NCBI GenBank assembly: GCA_964389475.1
Contig: CAYMFD010000133.1
Span: forward strand, 1 to 8,556
Length of the DNA: 8,556 nt
Origin: CAYMFD01 sp964389475
GTDB taxonomy: Bacteria > Bacteroidota > Bacteroidia > Chitinophagales > Saprospiraceae
Reading direction: 5' to 3'
A program made the position numbers and the translations under genes. This document shows positions 1-6,332 of this stretch, piece after piece (positions within the stretch are counted from its first letter, which is position 1; each line of letters opens with the position of its first letter). The notes beneath the pieces are model-generated. The model made no database searches. It saw nothing but the letters and a program-made list of their open reading frames with translations, and was not told the DNA's origin.

Positions 1-1410
1 CTACTTCCCAATACAAAACCTCCCAAAAATACTCTCCAGCAGGTCATCCGTATGGATCTCGCCCGTGATCTCGCCGAGGTGGTGGAGTGCCTGGCGGATA
101 TCCATGGCGATGAAGTCGCCAGTGATACCGGACGCTAGACCTGTGAGTACGCGGTCGAGGCTCTCGTAGGCCTTGTGCAGGGCATCGTAGTGGCGTGTGT
201 TGCTGACGATGGTCTGGTCCATCAGGTCTGGGTTGTTGATGACGAGTCGGTAGAGGACATCCTTGAGGGCATCGATATTCATCTTGTTGAGTGCCGAGGC
301 AGAGATGAGGTTATCAGCACTTATAAGGCCGTCTTTATGGTAATCGGCTGGTTTAGTGTAGGGGTTGAGGTCCATCTTATTAGCGACGAAGAGCTGCTTG
401 CTGCCGCCTGTCAATGGCTTGCTAGCAGTCAGGAATCGATCGACATCGGCCCATAGGTCGGCAGGCTTGGTCTCCCACACGTCAAAGACATAGATGACGA
501 CCGTCGACTTGCCGATCTCCGTCATGGTCCGCTTTACACCTACTCGCTCTATGCTGTCTTGTGCCTCGCGGATGCCAGCGGTGTCTACGAGTCTAAAGTT
601 GACACCTCTGATATTGAGGGATTCTTCGATCGTGTCGCGGGTCGTCCCGGCGATATCACTGACGATGGCCCGCTCCTCATTGAGTAGAGCATTGAGCAGG
701 GTGGACTTACCCGCATTGGGACGACCGGCAATGACCGTAGCGACGCCGTTTTTCATCACATTACCTAGGTGGAAGGAGTCGATGAGTTGCTTGATGACAG
801 CCTTGATCTGTGTGACGAGTCGCTCCAGCTTGCCACGATCAGCAAATTCTACATCCTCCTCCCCGAAGTCAAGCTCCAGCTCGATGAGTGCCGCAAAGTC
901 GATCAGCTCTTGCCGTAGTGTCGCTATCTGATCAGAGAAGCCACCTCGCATCTGCTGCATGGCAAGGTCGTGGCTAGCCGCATTGTCTGAGGCGATAAGA
1001 TCTGCCACTGCCTCTGCCTGCGAGAGGTCGAGCTGCCCATTGAGGAATGCTCGCATGGTAAACTCTCCTCGGTCGGCCTGTCTAGCTCCCTTGCGTAGGT
1101 AGAGCTGGATCAGCTGCTCTACGATGTAGGCCGATCCATGGCAGCTGATTTCTACCACGTCTTGCTTGGTATACGAGCGAGGAGCACGAAATACAGTCAC
1201 TAGTGGCTCATCGATGACCTTACCCGTCTCGTCGCTGATCTTACCGAGGTGTACGGTGTGGCCATCGACTAGGCGGAGGTCTGTACCAGTAAATGTGCTC
1301 GCCACCATCTCTACGCATGTAGGTCCACTGAGGCGGATCACAGCAATGGCGCCTTGGCCAGGGGCAGTGGATAGAGCGATGATGGTGTCGGAGGTGGCGT
1401 GTATTAGCAT
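1..1410 (-). CDS. mnmE: tRNA uridine-5-carboxymethylaminomethyl modification GTPase MnmE
   Basis: MnmE works with MnmG in the cytoplasm to install the (carboxymethyl)aminomethyl group at C5 of the wobble uridine in tRNAs reading two-fold degenerate codons. The 469-residue protein is full length. An N-terminal folate-binding-type domain fills about residues 1-120, followed by a helical domain interrupted by the G domain. All G motifs are visible: P-loop GRPNAGKST (229-237), GTTRD (255-259, the potassium-loop/G2 region), DTAG (276-279), NKMD (344-347) and a G5 SAS (370-372). The protein ends in FCIGK, whose Cys466 is the conserved C-terminal cysteine of the family. The ATG start gives the expected N-terminus (DTIIALSTAPGQGAIAVIRLSG). 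The TAG stop is the first three bases of the window, so the gene is complete but its downstream neighbour is not seen. It is divergent from ggt. I see nothing missing or truncated. Confidence 0.98.
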   Translation of the reverse strand: MLIHATSDTIIALSTAPGQGAIAVIRLSGPTCVEMVASTFTGTDLRLVDGHTVHLGKISDETGKVIDEPLVTVFRAPRSYTKQDVVEISCHGSAYIVEQLIQLYLRKGARQADRGEFTMRAFLNGQLDLSQAEAVADLIASDNAASHDLAMQQMRGGFSDQIATLRQELIDFAALIELELDFGEEDVEFADRGKLERLVTQIKAVIKQLIDSFHLGNVMKNGVATVIAGRPNAGKSTLLNALLNEERAIVSDIAGTTRDTIEESLNIRGVNFRLVDTAGIREAQDSIERVGVKRTMTEIGKSTVVIYVFDVWETKPADLWADVDRFLTASKPLTGGSKQLFVANKMDLNPYTKPADYHKDGLISADNLISASALNKMNIDALKDVLYRLVINNPDLMDQTIVSNTRHYDALHKAYESLDRVLTGLASGITGDFIAMDIRQALHHLGEITGEIHTDDLLESIFGRFCIGK

Positions 1411-1414
1411 GACA

Positions 1415-1422
1415 CAAAGTTA
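1415..1422 (-). promoter_or_regulatory. Bacteroidota-type -7 element upstream of mnmE
   Basis: On the minus strand this reads TAACTTTG, an exact match to the Bacteroidota -7 consensus TAnnTTTG. The last G lies only 4 bases before the mnmE ATG, so a start site at the usual distance would fall on or next to the start codon and give a leaderless or nearly leaderless mRNA. No good -33 TTTG partner is visible about 19-20 bases further upstream, so this is a half-supported promoter. Confidence 0.45.
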
Positions 1423-1457
1423 TAGTAGTCTCTGACCTATTGTATATGTTTACAGGG

Positions 1458-1486
1458 TTGTATTGTGGCGAGATCGAACCTATAAT
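1458..1486 (+). promoter_or_regulatory. Candidate promoter of ggt, sigma70-like spacing
   Basis: TTGTAT (1458-1463), a 17-base spacer and a perfect TATAAT (1481-1486) lie just upstream of the ggt ATG, predicting a leader of about 10 bases. This is the E. coli-style layout. A Bacteroidota -7 near-match, TATGTTTA (7 of 8), lies at 1445-1452 and is the competing candidate. Neither can be decided from sequence. Confidence 0.3.
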
Positions 1487-1501
1487 CCAAGATAGCTAAT
1501 C

Positions 1502-3220
1502 ATGAGGTCAGAATTACTGTATAGATACCTACCGCTAGCACTGCTATCTATGCTATTGTGCCAGTGTAAGCAAGCGTCTGTGCAGGTAGAACCCATCTAC
1601 GAAATACAGCGTAGTGCTTACTACGATACTGCCGCCATAAGCGGTCCACACCCACTAGCTACGGAGGCAGCGCAAGAGATACTTGAGACTGGTGGTAATG
1701 CCATCGATGCTGCTGTGGCTATGCAACTAGCTATGGCCGTCTGCTACCCGAGGGCTGGGAACTTAGGAGGAGGTGGCTTTATGATCTATCGCCCCGCTGA
1801 TGGTGAGGTAAGGGCCCTAGACTTCAGAGAGCAAGCGCCATTAGCGGCTCATCGTGATATGTACCTTGACAGTACTGGCGCCGTCGTGCCTGGCCGGTCA
1901 CGTCTAGGCCATCTGGCGGTAGGTGTGCCGGGTACGGTGGCTGGTATGCAGGCGATGTATAAGGAGTATGGCAGTATGCCTTGGCGAGATTTATTCGCTC
2001 CAGCACTACGCCTAGCGAGAGCGGGCTATCGATTGTCGCAGGCGGAGGCTGGTCGTCTTAATCACTATCAGGATGATATCGCAGCTTTCAACGATGCTGG
2101 TGCTTTTGTCGGGGAGACCTTCATAGCTGGCCAGACTCTGGTCCAAGCAGAACTAGAGCAGACCTTACTTCGATTGCGTGATACGGGCGGTGATGACTTT
2201 TACACAGGCGAGACGGCCCAGTTGATCGTAGATGAGATGGTGTCTGCCGGTGGCGTGATCACCCTTGACGACCTCAGTAGCTACAGGCCACTCTGGAGAG
2301 AGCCGATCACAGTCGATTATCGAGGGCATAGGATATTTTCGATGCCACCGAGTAGTAGCGGAGGTATAGCCCTCGCTCAGATGCTGACCATGCTAGAGGT
2401 ATATGATCTTACGGCGTATCCTACAGGTTCCGTAGCGCAGGTACACTTGCTGGCGGAGCTTATGCGTCGTGCCTATGCGGATAGGGCGGAGTACCTCGGT
2501 GATGCAGACCATTATCCTGTACCAGTGACGGACTTACTCGATCCCGATTACCTACAGTCGAGGATGGCAGATTTTGATACCAAGGAGGCCAGTAGCAGTG
2601 ATACGCTAGTAGCTGGGTCTGCTGTCGGGCTAGAGTCGTATGAGACCACTCATATCAGTATCGTCGACAAGATGGGCAATGCCGTGAGCCTGACCACCAC
2701 CCTCAATGGTAACTACGGTAGTAAGGTGGTTGTCGATGGCGCGGGCTTCTTCCTTAACAATGAGATGGATGACTTCAGCGCCAAGCCTGGTGTCCCTAAC
2801 CTCTACGGCCTAGTAGGAGCAGAGGCCAATGCCATTGCCCCACGTAAACGCATGCTCAGCTCTATGACGCCTACTATCGTGGAGAGAGGGGATGACCTCC
2901 TGCTAGTCCTCGGTGCTCCCGGAGGATCTACCATCATTACAGCGGTACTCCAGACAATGATCAATGTGATTGACTATGGCATGCCTATCGATAGCGCCAT
3001 AGTAGCGGCGAGGGTGCACCACCAGTGGCTGCCTGATGAGATCGTCTATGAGCAGGGCGGACTGACCACCGAAGTAGTCGCGCAACTTGAGGCCATGGGA
3101 CACACTACTCGCGCGGTAGATCGTATGGCTGTGGTCAAGGCGGTAATGGTCTTAGCGGATGGTCGTCTGCATGCAGCAGCGGATAAGCGCAATCCTGACG
3201 ATGATGTAGCAGGGAACTAA
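1502..3220 (+). CDS. ggt: Gamma-glutamyltransferase (gamma-glutamyltranspeptidase) precursor
   Basis: This N-terminal-nucleophile hydrolase/transferase cleaves glutathione and other gamma-glutamyl compounds outside the cytoplasm. It is made as a proenzyme that self-cleaves into two subunits. The 572 residues match the family length. The N-terminus is a signal peptide (charged start, then a leucine-rich stretch at about 10-19) with Cys20 and Cys22, so it may be a lipoprotein, but neither cysteine has a canonical lipobox. Visible family landmarks are LDFREQAP (Arg109, gamma-glutamyl carboxylate binding), PPSSSGG (282-288), the autocleavage and nucleophile site ETTHISIVD (predicted cut before Thr382), LNNEMDDFSAKPG, the lid-loop tyrosine Tyr435 in PNLYGLVG, SSMTPTIV (453-460) and the oxyanion-hole glycines GAPGG (471-475). 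The lid loop resembles that of the E. coli enzyme. It stands alone on its strand, ends in a hairpin, and is convergent with the exonuclease gene. Confidence 0.97.
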   Translation: MRSELLYRYLPLALLSMLLCQCKQASVQVEPIYEIQRSAYYDTAAISGPHPLATEAAQEILETGGNAIDAAVAMQLAMAVCYPRAGNLGGGGFMIYRPADGEVRALDFREQAPLAAHRDMYLDSTGAVVPGRSRLGHLAVGVPGTVAGMQAMYKEYGSMPWRDLFAPALRLARAGYRLSQAEAGRLNHYQDDIAAFNDAGAFVGETFIAGQTLVQAELEQTLLRLRDTGGDDFYTGETAQLIVDEMVSAGGVITLDDLSSYRPLWREPITVDYRGHRIFSMPPSSSGGIALAQMLTMLEVYDLTAYPTGSVAQVHLLAELMRRAYADRAEYLGDADHYPVPVTDLLDPDYLQSRMADFDTKEASSSDTLVAGSAVGLESYETTHISIVDKMGNAVSLTTTLNGNYGSKVVVDGAGFFLNNEMDDFSAKPGVPNLYGLVGAEANAIAPRKRMLSSMTPTIVERGDDLLLVLGAPGGSTIITAVLQTMINVIDYGMPIDSAIVAARVHHQWLPDEIVYEQGGLTTEVVAQLEAMGHTTRAVDRMAVVKAVMVLADGRLHAAADKRNPDDDVAGN

Positions 3221-3224
3221 GGGC

Positions 3225-3255
3225 CGTTGGACGTTTTTCCGTTTAACGTCCGACG
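3225..3255 (+). terminator. 11-bp hairpin just downstream of ggt
   Basis: Starting five bases after the ggt stop, CGTTGGACGTT (3225-3235) pairs with AACGTCCGACG (3245-3255). This gives 11 paired positions, one of them a G-T wobble, around a 9-base loop. No T-tract follows, so it is not a classical intrinsic terminator. It could act as a 3'-end stabiliser, a terminator of the T-tract-less kind, or part of a repeat element, since its right arm lies inside the heptad repeat. Confidence 0.5.
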
Positions 3256-3308
3256 TCTACCGTTCAACGCCTATCGTCTACCGTAAAACGTCTATCGTCC
3301 ACCGTCTA
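3239..3308. repeat. Ten-copy 7-bp tandem repeat, consensus close to NCGTCTA
   Basis: Ten heptads follow each other without a gap: CCGTTTA, ACGTCCG, ACGTCTA, CCGTTCA, ACGCCTA, TCGTCTA, CCGTAAA, ACGTCTA, TCGTCCA, CCGTCTA. A 21-bp higher-order period (three heptads starting CCGT, ACG, then A/TCG) is also visible. Two more degenerate heptads (CCGTTGG, ACGTTTT) precede at 3224-3237, one base out of phase. The block fills nearly the whole gap between the convergent ggt and exonuclease genes. Its last heptad supplies the TAG stop (3306-3308, minus strand) of the latter. The function is unknown. Confidence 0.75.
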
Positions 3309-4700
3309 AAACGGAATAACCTTAAAGCCCTTTCCTGTGTCCATGTAGCCGCGTATGATGCCATTAGCGTCAGGATCTTCTGGTACGTAGTTGATCGCTT
3401 CTTTGATCTCTTCGATGCCATAGTTGAGGTCCTCGACAGCCATGTACCCGTACCCTCGGTAGTGGCCTTCTTCTACGAGGATGACGGCCTTCTCTTGCAC
3501 GCTTCTGCCGTCGGTGACCAGTATGAAGTTATCCTCGAATAGTCGCATCATCAGCTCTAGGCCGAGTTCTGCTCTGTTGTTGTACTCATCGGCGTCCTCC
3601 TCTAGTAGGCAAGCGCCTAGACATTCGCCGAGTTTGTACCTAAAGCAGGGACCATCGTTATCATCGAGGTGGGTGAGCTTATCGCAGAGTTGTAGCTGCT
3701 TGCTGATGTTGGCGAGGTGGCTTTTGGCACTATTACGCGATTTGTAAAGTCCCAGCACCTGTTTGCCACGTATGTTTTTTTGGTTGGTTTTAAGGATACT
3801 AAAGTGGATGTATCCCAGCTCGTCCGTAAAGTGATGGATAAAGTATGGAAACTCTCGAGACCTACTGGCTTTGTTGATCTCGGGCTGTAAGGCTTTGATA
3901 TCGTAGGACTCTTTGAGTAGGGCGATGACCTCACTACCGGTCAGTTCGTAGGTGATGTCATTGACCATTTTGGCCATTCGCTCGGCCTTTTGGGTCGTCT
4001 TGCTAAAGTGTTGCATGACCCGCTTCTTGATGTTTTTACTCTTGCCTACATACACGACTTTGCCGTAGCTATTGTGAAAGTAGTAGACGCCAGGATCCTC
4101 TGGTAGGCCGTGGAGAAAGTCTATGGTAATGCCGTTGGGTAGTTTGCTCTCCTTGATACCGGCATTGATCATCTGAGTAGTCGTACCCTCCGCATAGTCT
4201 TGCTGTAGGATGAGACCTAGTAGCTCGGTAGTCGCGACGGCATCGTCAAGGGCTCGGTGCCTAGCACTGACAGATATATCGAAGTGCTTGATGAGATTGC
4301 CGAGGCTGTAGCTCCTAAGGCCAGGGAATACCTTGCGTGATAGCCGTACGGTACACAGCTGTCGCCTTGTATAGGTATAGCCCAGCTGCTCAAATTCGTT
4401 ACGCAGAAAGCTGTAGTCAAATCGGACATTGTGGGCAACAAAGACAGCACCTTCTGTCATCTCGACAATCTTCTTGGCAATCTCGTAAAAGGGTGGCGCA
4501 TCGGCTACCATATCGTCGGTGATACCAGTAATCCTGGTGATCTCTCGTGGGATAGACCGCCCCGGATTGACAAGACTGCTGAATGTCTCTATGACCTCCT
4601 TACCGTCATATAGCACGATGCCTACCTCTGTGATACGGTCTCTACGGGCTAGACCTCCAGTGGTTTCGAGGTCAACAATGGCATACTTCTTCTGCGACAA
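3306..4700 (-). CDS. DEDDh 3'-5' exonuclease fused to Cho/UvrC-type GIY-YIG endonuclease
   Basis: This 464-residue protein carries two nuclease modules. Residues 1-165 form a DnaQ-like exonuclease with all DEDDh ligands: Asp10 and Glu12 in DLETTG, Asp95 in HNVRFDYSFL, and His148/Asp153 in HRALDDA. Residues about 198-285 are a GIY-YIG domain: GVYYF (204-208), YVGKS (217-221), catalytic Arg227 in KKRVMQHF, and Glu264 in the LLKESYDIKALQPEIN segment. A UvrC/Cho-like cysteine region follows (Cys339, Cys352, Cys360, Cys364; CFRYKLGECLGAC). The UvrB-binding and C-terminal incision parts of UvrC are absent, so it most resembles the 3'-incision nuclease Cho joined to a proofreading-type exonuclease. 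Such fusions are known in several bacterial phyla. A role in nucleotide excision or other DNA repair is inferred. The start is TTG at 4698-4700: no ATG lies in frame between it and the upstream stop, and the exonuclease fold begins right after it. Confidence 0.93.
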   Translation of the reverse strand: MSQKKYAIVDLETTGGLARRDRITEVGIVLYDGKEVIETFSSLVNPGRSIPREITRITGITDDMVADAPPFYEIAKKIVEMTEGAVFVAHNVRFDYSFLRNEFEQLGYTYTRRQLCTVRLSRKVFPGLRSYSLGNLIKHFDISVSARHRALDDAVATTELLGLILQQDYAEGTTTQMINAGIKESKLPNGITIDFLHGLPEDPGVYYFHNSYGKVVYVGKSKNIKKRVMQHFSKTTQKAERMAKMVNDITYELTGSEVIALLKESYDIKALQPEINKASRSREFPYFIHHFTDELGYIHFSILKTNQKNIRGKQVLGLYKSRNSAKSHLANISKQLQLCDKLTHLDDNDGPCFRYKLGECLGACLLEEDADEYNNRAELGLELMMRLFEDNFILVTDGRSVQEKAVILVEEGHYRGYGYMAVEDLNYGIEEIKEAINYVPEDPDANGIIRGYMDTGKGFKVIPF

Positions 4701-4728
4701 TGGGTAAGGTGTCTGATGATCGAGGCGG

Positions 4729-4736
4729 CAAAGGTA
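4729..4736 (-). promoter_or_regulatory. Bacteroidota-type -7 element upstream of the exonuclease/GIY-YIG gene
   Basis: The minus strand reads TACCTTTG, an exact TAnnTTTG match, 28 bases before the TTG start codon. This would give a leader of about 20-25 bases. No clear -33 TTTG is seen at the expected distance. If used, the gene would have its own promoter in the 74-base gap behind the AraC-family gene. Confidence 0.4.
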
Positions 4737-4774
4737 GTGGTATCAACTATACCGATCCAGAAGCGGTAATCAGC

Positions 4775-5647
4775 TCAGGCATCCCGATATTGCTGTGGCG
4801 TGATGCCTCCCTCTGCTTTGGCAAAAAACCTCGAGAAGTAGGCAGGATCATCAAAACCTAAATCATACCCGATCTCCTTGATAGGCGCAGTACCGAAGCG
4901 CAGGGCCCGTTTGGCCGCTATCATGAGCCGGTCTTTGATGACTTGTGATGGCGTGGGGTAGCCGTGCTGCTTGAGCTTGCGAGTAAGTGACTTGGGCGAG
5001 ATGAATAGCTGGTCCGCATAGTAGGTGACGTCGTGGTGCTGCGTATGTTCTTTCTCTACTAGTGCTACAAAGTCTAGGACCGTCTGGTTATTCTGGATCG
5101 GCTCTAGCCCGAGGTTTTCTTCCATCTCATGGAGGTGTCTCAAGATCTGTATCATGATCATCCTGAGGTAGGTCTCTAGGAGGTCACGGTGGGCATTGCC
5201 TTTATTGTCTAGTTCGTCAGTAATGGATGTGACCCACTGCCCGATAGTCGAGCTCTGCTCCGGTGTCAGCGATACGGCCGTCGCTCTGTGTACATTATTA
5301 AATAGCAAACCATTGCAGGCGATCTCTTTGCCATGCGTCTCTACACAGTAAAACTCTGGATCGAACGACAAGACACAAGCGGACTTGACCTGCTCGGCCT
5401 GCACCATAAATACTTGCCCTGGTGAAAGGCAAAATACGCCAGCACCATCTATCTCAAAGGTATTGAAGTCTATCTGGTAAGTACCCTTGCCGTCCATGAT
5501 CCAGTAGATCTTGTATCGATCGCTTACAGCATCTCTGGTGGCCGAGCAGTGTATATCGAGGCGGATGTCCTCTACGGCAAAGTGGGCAGGAGGTCTTCCA
5601 TCTCGCTCGTGGTCATAGCTATAAGTTTTGATCGTCCGTTCTGCCAT
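4775..5647 (-). CDS. AraC/XylS-family transcriptional regulator
   Basis: A 290-residue two-domain regulator. Residues about 20-115 form a beta-rich, cupin-like N-terminal sensing domain (YKIYWIMDGKGTYQIDFNTF; CLSPGQVFMVQ) of the kind that binds a small ligand or mediates dimer contacts. A helical linker follows at 130-180. The C-terminus (190-290) is the double helix-turn-helix DNA-binding domain: first HTH around 206-230 (ADQLFISPKSLTRKLKQ), second in IKEIGYDLGFDDPAYFSRFF (256-275), ending in the family hallmark GITPQQYR. The ligand cannot be read from the sequence. Its own gene faces a 204-base divergent region with a palindrome, so autoregulation or control of the divergent UPF0175 gene is possible, as is control of the exonuclease gene behind it. 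It contains several cysteines (34, 73, 91, 101, 111) in the sensing half, but nothing shows they are redox-active. Confidence 0.95.
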   Translation of the reverse strand: MAERTIKTYSYDHERDGRPPAHFAVEDIRLDIHCSATRDAVSDRYKIYWIMDGKGTYQIDFNTFEIDGAGVFCLSPGQVFMVQAEQVKSACVLSFDPEFYCVETHGKEIACNGLLFNNVHRATAVSLTPEQSSTIGQWVTSITDELDNKGNAHRDLLETYLRMIMIQILRHLHEMEENLGLEPIQNNQTVLDFVALVEKEHTQHHDVTYYADQLFISPKSLTRKLKQHGYPTPSQVIKDRLMIAAKRALRFGTAPIKEIGYDLGFDDPAYFSRFFAKAEGGITPQQYRDA

Positions 5648-5669
5648 TGCCGGGTCATAAGGTGAGCCA

Positions 5670-5677
5670 CAAATCTA
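5670..5677 (-). promoter_or_regulatory. Bacteroidota-type -7 element upstream of the AraC-family gene
   Basis: The minus strand reads TAGATTTG, an exact TAnnTTTG match, 22 bases ahead of the ATG at 5645-5647. No convincing -33 TTTG is seen at the normal spacing. A direct activator or a weak promoter would fit. Confidence 0.4.
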
Positions 5678-5743
5678 ATCAACCTGAATCCAGACTACTA
5701 TACTGTGCTGTTACAATACTCCAAAATTTGTTCTTCTAATGAC

Positions 5744-5766
5744 TTATGTCAAAGATGTTGACAGAA
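5744..5766. promoter_or_regulatory. Palindrome TGTCAA-N5-TTGACA, candidate operator
   Basis: TGTCAA (5747-5752) and TTGACA (5758-5763) form a perfect 6-bp inverted repeat around AGATG. Two of the three next outer pairs also match, giving 8 of 9 pairs over 23 bases. It sits near the middle of the divergent region between the AraC-family gene and the UPF0175 gene, upstream of both -7 elements. It resembles a dimer-binding operator, but the regulator is unknown. A palindrome this short can arise by chance. Confidence 0.35.
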
Positions 5767-5819
5767 CTTCTTTTTAGGACAATCAAATACTTACGGGGCG
5801 AACTAAAGTTTATGCCCAG

Positions 5820-5827
5820 TATGTTTG
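5820..5827 (+). promoter_or_regulatory. Bacteroidota-type -7 element upstream of the UPF0175 gene
   Basis: TATGTTTG is an exact match to TAnnTTTG, 24 bases before the ATG at 5852. It predicts a leader of about 20 bases. A -33 element is not obvious. It suggests the surviving antitoxin-like gene can still be transcribed. Confidence 0.4.
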
Positions 5828-5851
5828 TATTGAGATCAAAAGCACACTGAC

Positions 5852-6094
5852 ATGGCCGTGGTTATTTCTGACGAATTATTAAGTAATGTAGAACTCACTG
5901 GCACTGAGCTCTTAGTAGAGCTAGCTTGTTTCCTCTACAAAACCAAGAAAATCAGTGCTGGCAAAGCTTGTAAACTAGCCAACCTCAATCATCTCAACTT
6001 TCAACAAGAATTAGCCAAGCGAGAAATAGATATCCATTACTCAAGAGAAGATCTTGACTTAGACATGAGTAATCTCGGTATTGGTTTAGGGTGA
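5852..6094 (+). CDS. UPF0175 family protein, antitoxin-like partner of a DUF3368 toxin
   Basis: This complete 80-residue protein has the usual length and pattern of UPF0175. An N-terminal strand with DELL is followed by a helix (TELLVELACFLYKTKKISAGKACKLANLNHLNFQQELAKREI), which includes the helix-turn-helix-like KISAGKA segment typical of the family, and then by the signature IHYSREDLDLDM near the C-terminus. UPF0175 genes are usually found directly before a DUF3368 PIN-domain gene and are treated as the antitoxin of that pair. Here the next gene begins at a GTG whose last two bases are part of this gene's TGA stop, the expected 4-bp overlap, but that partner is broken. The region is visibly richer in A and T than mnmE, ggt or msrBA, as expected for a horizontally moved module. 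The family assignment is by recognition. The antitoxin role is from family knowledge and has not been shown here. Confidence 0.85.
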   Translation: MAVVISDELLSNVELTGTELLVELACFLYKTKKISAGKACKLANLNHLNFQQELAKREIDIHYSREDLDLDMSNLGIGLG

Positions 6095-6298
6095 TAGTTG
6101 TAAGCGATACCTCTGCGATTAGTAATCTGATTCAGATAGGGCAGATAGACCTGCCTCACAATCTGTTTGGCCGAGTGATGATAAGCCCGACGGTGCAGAG
6201 GGAGTTGTAGTATTATATCCCTGAAGAAGGTTGGATTTCGTTTGAATAAAGAGTTGATTAATACAGTCCTCGATAGTCTGGACGAAGATTCGATATAG
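6091..6298 (+). pseudogene. Remnant of DUF3368 PIN-domain toxin, internally deleted and frameshifted
   Basis: From GTG at 6091 the frame gives VIVVSDTSAISNLIQIGQID through LFGRVMISPTVQREL and then a TAG (6208-6210). This is the N-terminal quarter of a DUF3368 protein, with the first PIN acidic residue (Asp6 in SDTS) and the PxVxxEL segment. From 6221, in a different frame, CTG opens LKKVGFRLNKELINTVLDSL and ends in DEDSI with a TAG (6296-6298). This matches the C-terminal LkevGFRisdeLy helix that closes the family. Only about ten bases separate the two pieces, whereas intact members run to roughly 150-170 residues, so something like 90-100 codons, including the later PIN catalytic acids and the GT-G motif, are gone. 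The product would be a non-functional 39-residue peptide. Assignment of both ends rests on pattern recognition, and the C-terminal piece is the weaker. Confidence 0.72.
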
Positions 6299-6332
6299 AA
6301 TCCATACGTGTTTCTTACCCTGAAAAGTGGTA

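Noticed and set aside
494..931. 145-residue open frame antisense to mnmE on the plus strand
   Set aside because: Serine/arginine-rich low-complexity translation, no recognisable domain, and fully covered by the certain mnmE gene.
3224..3308. CRISPR array
   Set aside because: The repeat unit is only 7 bp (21 bp at most) with no unique spacers, and no cas gene is present.
3617..3934. 105-residue minus-strand frame inside the exonuclease/GIY-YIG gene
   Set aside because: Shifted frame within a confidently assigned coding region, with shadow-type composition.
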